This document shows positions 6,899 to 7,225 of a DNA stretch of 7,225 nucleotides, one piece after another; within the stretch, counting starts at the first letter, position 1; the number at the start of each line of letters is the position of its first letter. The position numbers and the translations under genes were made by a program. The notes under the pieces are model-generated. The model saw only the letters and a list, made by a program, of their open reading frames with translations. It had not been told where the DNA came from and did no database searches. Location of the stretch: the NCBI GenBank assembly GCA_017508895.1, contig JAFWRA010000194.1, positions 1-7,225 on the forward strand, read 5' to 3'. The stretch is from Bacteroidales bacterium (GTDB taxonomy: Bacteria; Bacteroidota; Bacteroidia; Bacteroidales; F082).

Positions 6899-6945
6899 AA
6901 AAGCGCGGCCTGTTTCCCTTAGAAAAGAAACAGGCCGCGCTTTTT
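6899..6945. terminator. Strong, probably bidirectional intrinsic terminator
   Basis: AAAAGCGCGGCCTGTTTC (6899-6916) is perfectly complementary to GAAACAGGCCGCGC plus TTTT (6927-6944). This gives an 18-pair stem with a 10-base loop (6917-6926), followed by T6945. The A run on the left and T run on the right make it usable from both sides. It starts 20 bases after the epimerase stop and lies 31 bases beyond the stop of the - strand gene, so it separates two convergent genes. Confidence 0.93.
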
Positions 6946-6975
6946 ATAATCGGGTTTGAGGTGTCAGTGGAAAAA

Positions 6976-7224
6976 TCACAGAGAGGCAATCTGTTCTTCT
7001 GAAAGACCGGTCATTTCAGAGATGACATTCGGTAGAAAACCGTTGGCTTTCATTTTCCGGGCCACTTCGATTTTTGCCAATTCTTCACCTTCTTTCCTTC
7101 CAACTGCTTTCCCTTCTTCTGCCGCTCTTTCCGCAATGGCAAGGTTGTCCCGATAAACCTTGATGCTTTCCTCATAGCGGTTGCGCTCCTGTGGAGTAAG
7201 AGCTGCTGTCTCGCAGATTTCCGA
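6976..7224 (-). CDS. Rpn family recombination-promoting nuclease / PD-(D/E)XK transposase-like protein, C-terminal part
   Basis: The - strand is open from 7224 to the TGA at 6976-6978, giving the last 82 residues of a protein that begins beyond the right edge. The visible part starts SEICETAALTPQERNRYEES, continues with DNLAIAERAAEEGKA, then a charged helix rich in Lys, Glu and Gly (GRKEGEELAKIEVARKM), and ends NVISEMTGLSEEQIASL. This pattern is typical of the tail of Bacteroidota Rpn/PDDEXK_2 proteins: a long charged helix, then a short helix with TGLSxEQI. The nuclease core with its catalytic Asp, Glu and Lys is not in the window, so activity cannot be judged. These proteins are often annotated as putative transposases and occur in many genomic copies. 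It converges on the epimerase and probably has nothing to do with sugar synthesis; it may mark the edge of the locus. Confidence 0.82.
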   Translation of the reverse strand, partial: SEICETAALTPQERNRYEESIKVYRDNLAIAERAAEEGKAVGRKEGEELAKIEVARKMKANGFLPNVISEMTGLSEEQIASL

Positions 7225-7225
7225 C

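Noticed and set aside
1..7225. CRISPR array, tRNA, rRNA or complete insertion sequence
   Set aside because: No spaced direct repeats, no tRNA or rRNA signature and no inverted-repeat-bounded transposase gene were seen; the only tandem repeat is the coding hexamer at 1451-1480.

Overview
The window looks like the middle of a capsule or exopolysaccharide locus of a Bacteroidota bacterium, probably Prevotella-like or Bacteroides-like. Three things suggest this: the Wzc-type tyrosine kinase joined to a PHP-type phosphatase; the lack of Shine-Dalgarno sequences in front of nearly every gene, with A/T-rich leaders instead; and an Rpn/PD-(D/E)XK protein tail of a type common in that phylum. The genus is an inference.

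Layout: positions 2-1516 hold the C-terminal two thirds or so of a BY-kinase / chain-length regulator, whose 5' end lies outside the window. At 1528-2259 is its probable cognate PHP-family (CpsB/YwqE) tyrosine phosphatase. Then come two dTDP-L-rhamnose pathway genes, rmlA/rfbA (2266-3174) and rmlC/rfbC (3178-3747), and a GHMP sugar kinase (3756-4946). All five are on the + strand with gaps of 3-11 bases, so they probably form one operon. A long hairpin with a T-tract (4974-5035) follows. Only nine bases separate it from an RmlA-like nucleotidyltransferase (5045-5806), which is followed by a UDP-glucuronate 4-epimerase-type SDR (5841-6878). A very strong, probably bidirectional terminator (6899-6945) closes the + strand cluster. 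On the - strand, 6976-7224 is the C-terminus of an Rpn/PD-(D/E)XK family protein that runs off the right edge.

How they work together: the kinase and phosphatase would control polymer length and export at the inner membrane. RmlA and RmlC supply two of the four steps to dTDP-L-rhamnose; rmlB and rmlD are not in the window. The last three enzymes form a plausible module: an anomeric sugar kinase, a sugar-1-phosphate nucleotidyltransferase and a hexuronate-type NDP-sugar 4-epimerase. The kinase resembles plant galacturonokinase more than classical galactokinase. This raises the possibility of a salvage route from free galacturonic acid to galacturonate-1-phosphate, then NDP-galacturonate, in exchange with NDP-glucuronate, feeding capsule synthesis. 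That is the most interesting hypothesis here, and it rests on motif reading and on family sequences recalled from memory. No convincing promoter (Bacteroidota -7 box TAnnTTTG) was seen in any gap, and there is no stretch over 300 bases without a gene.
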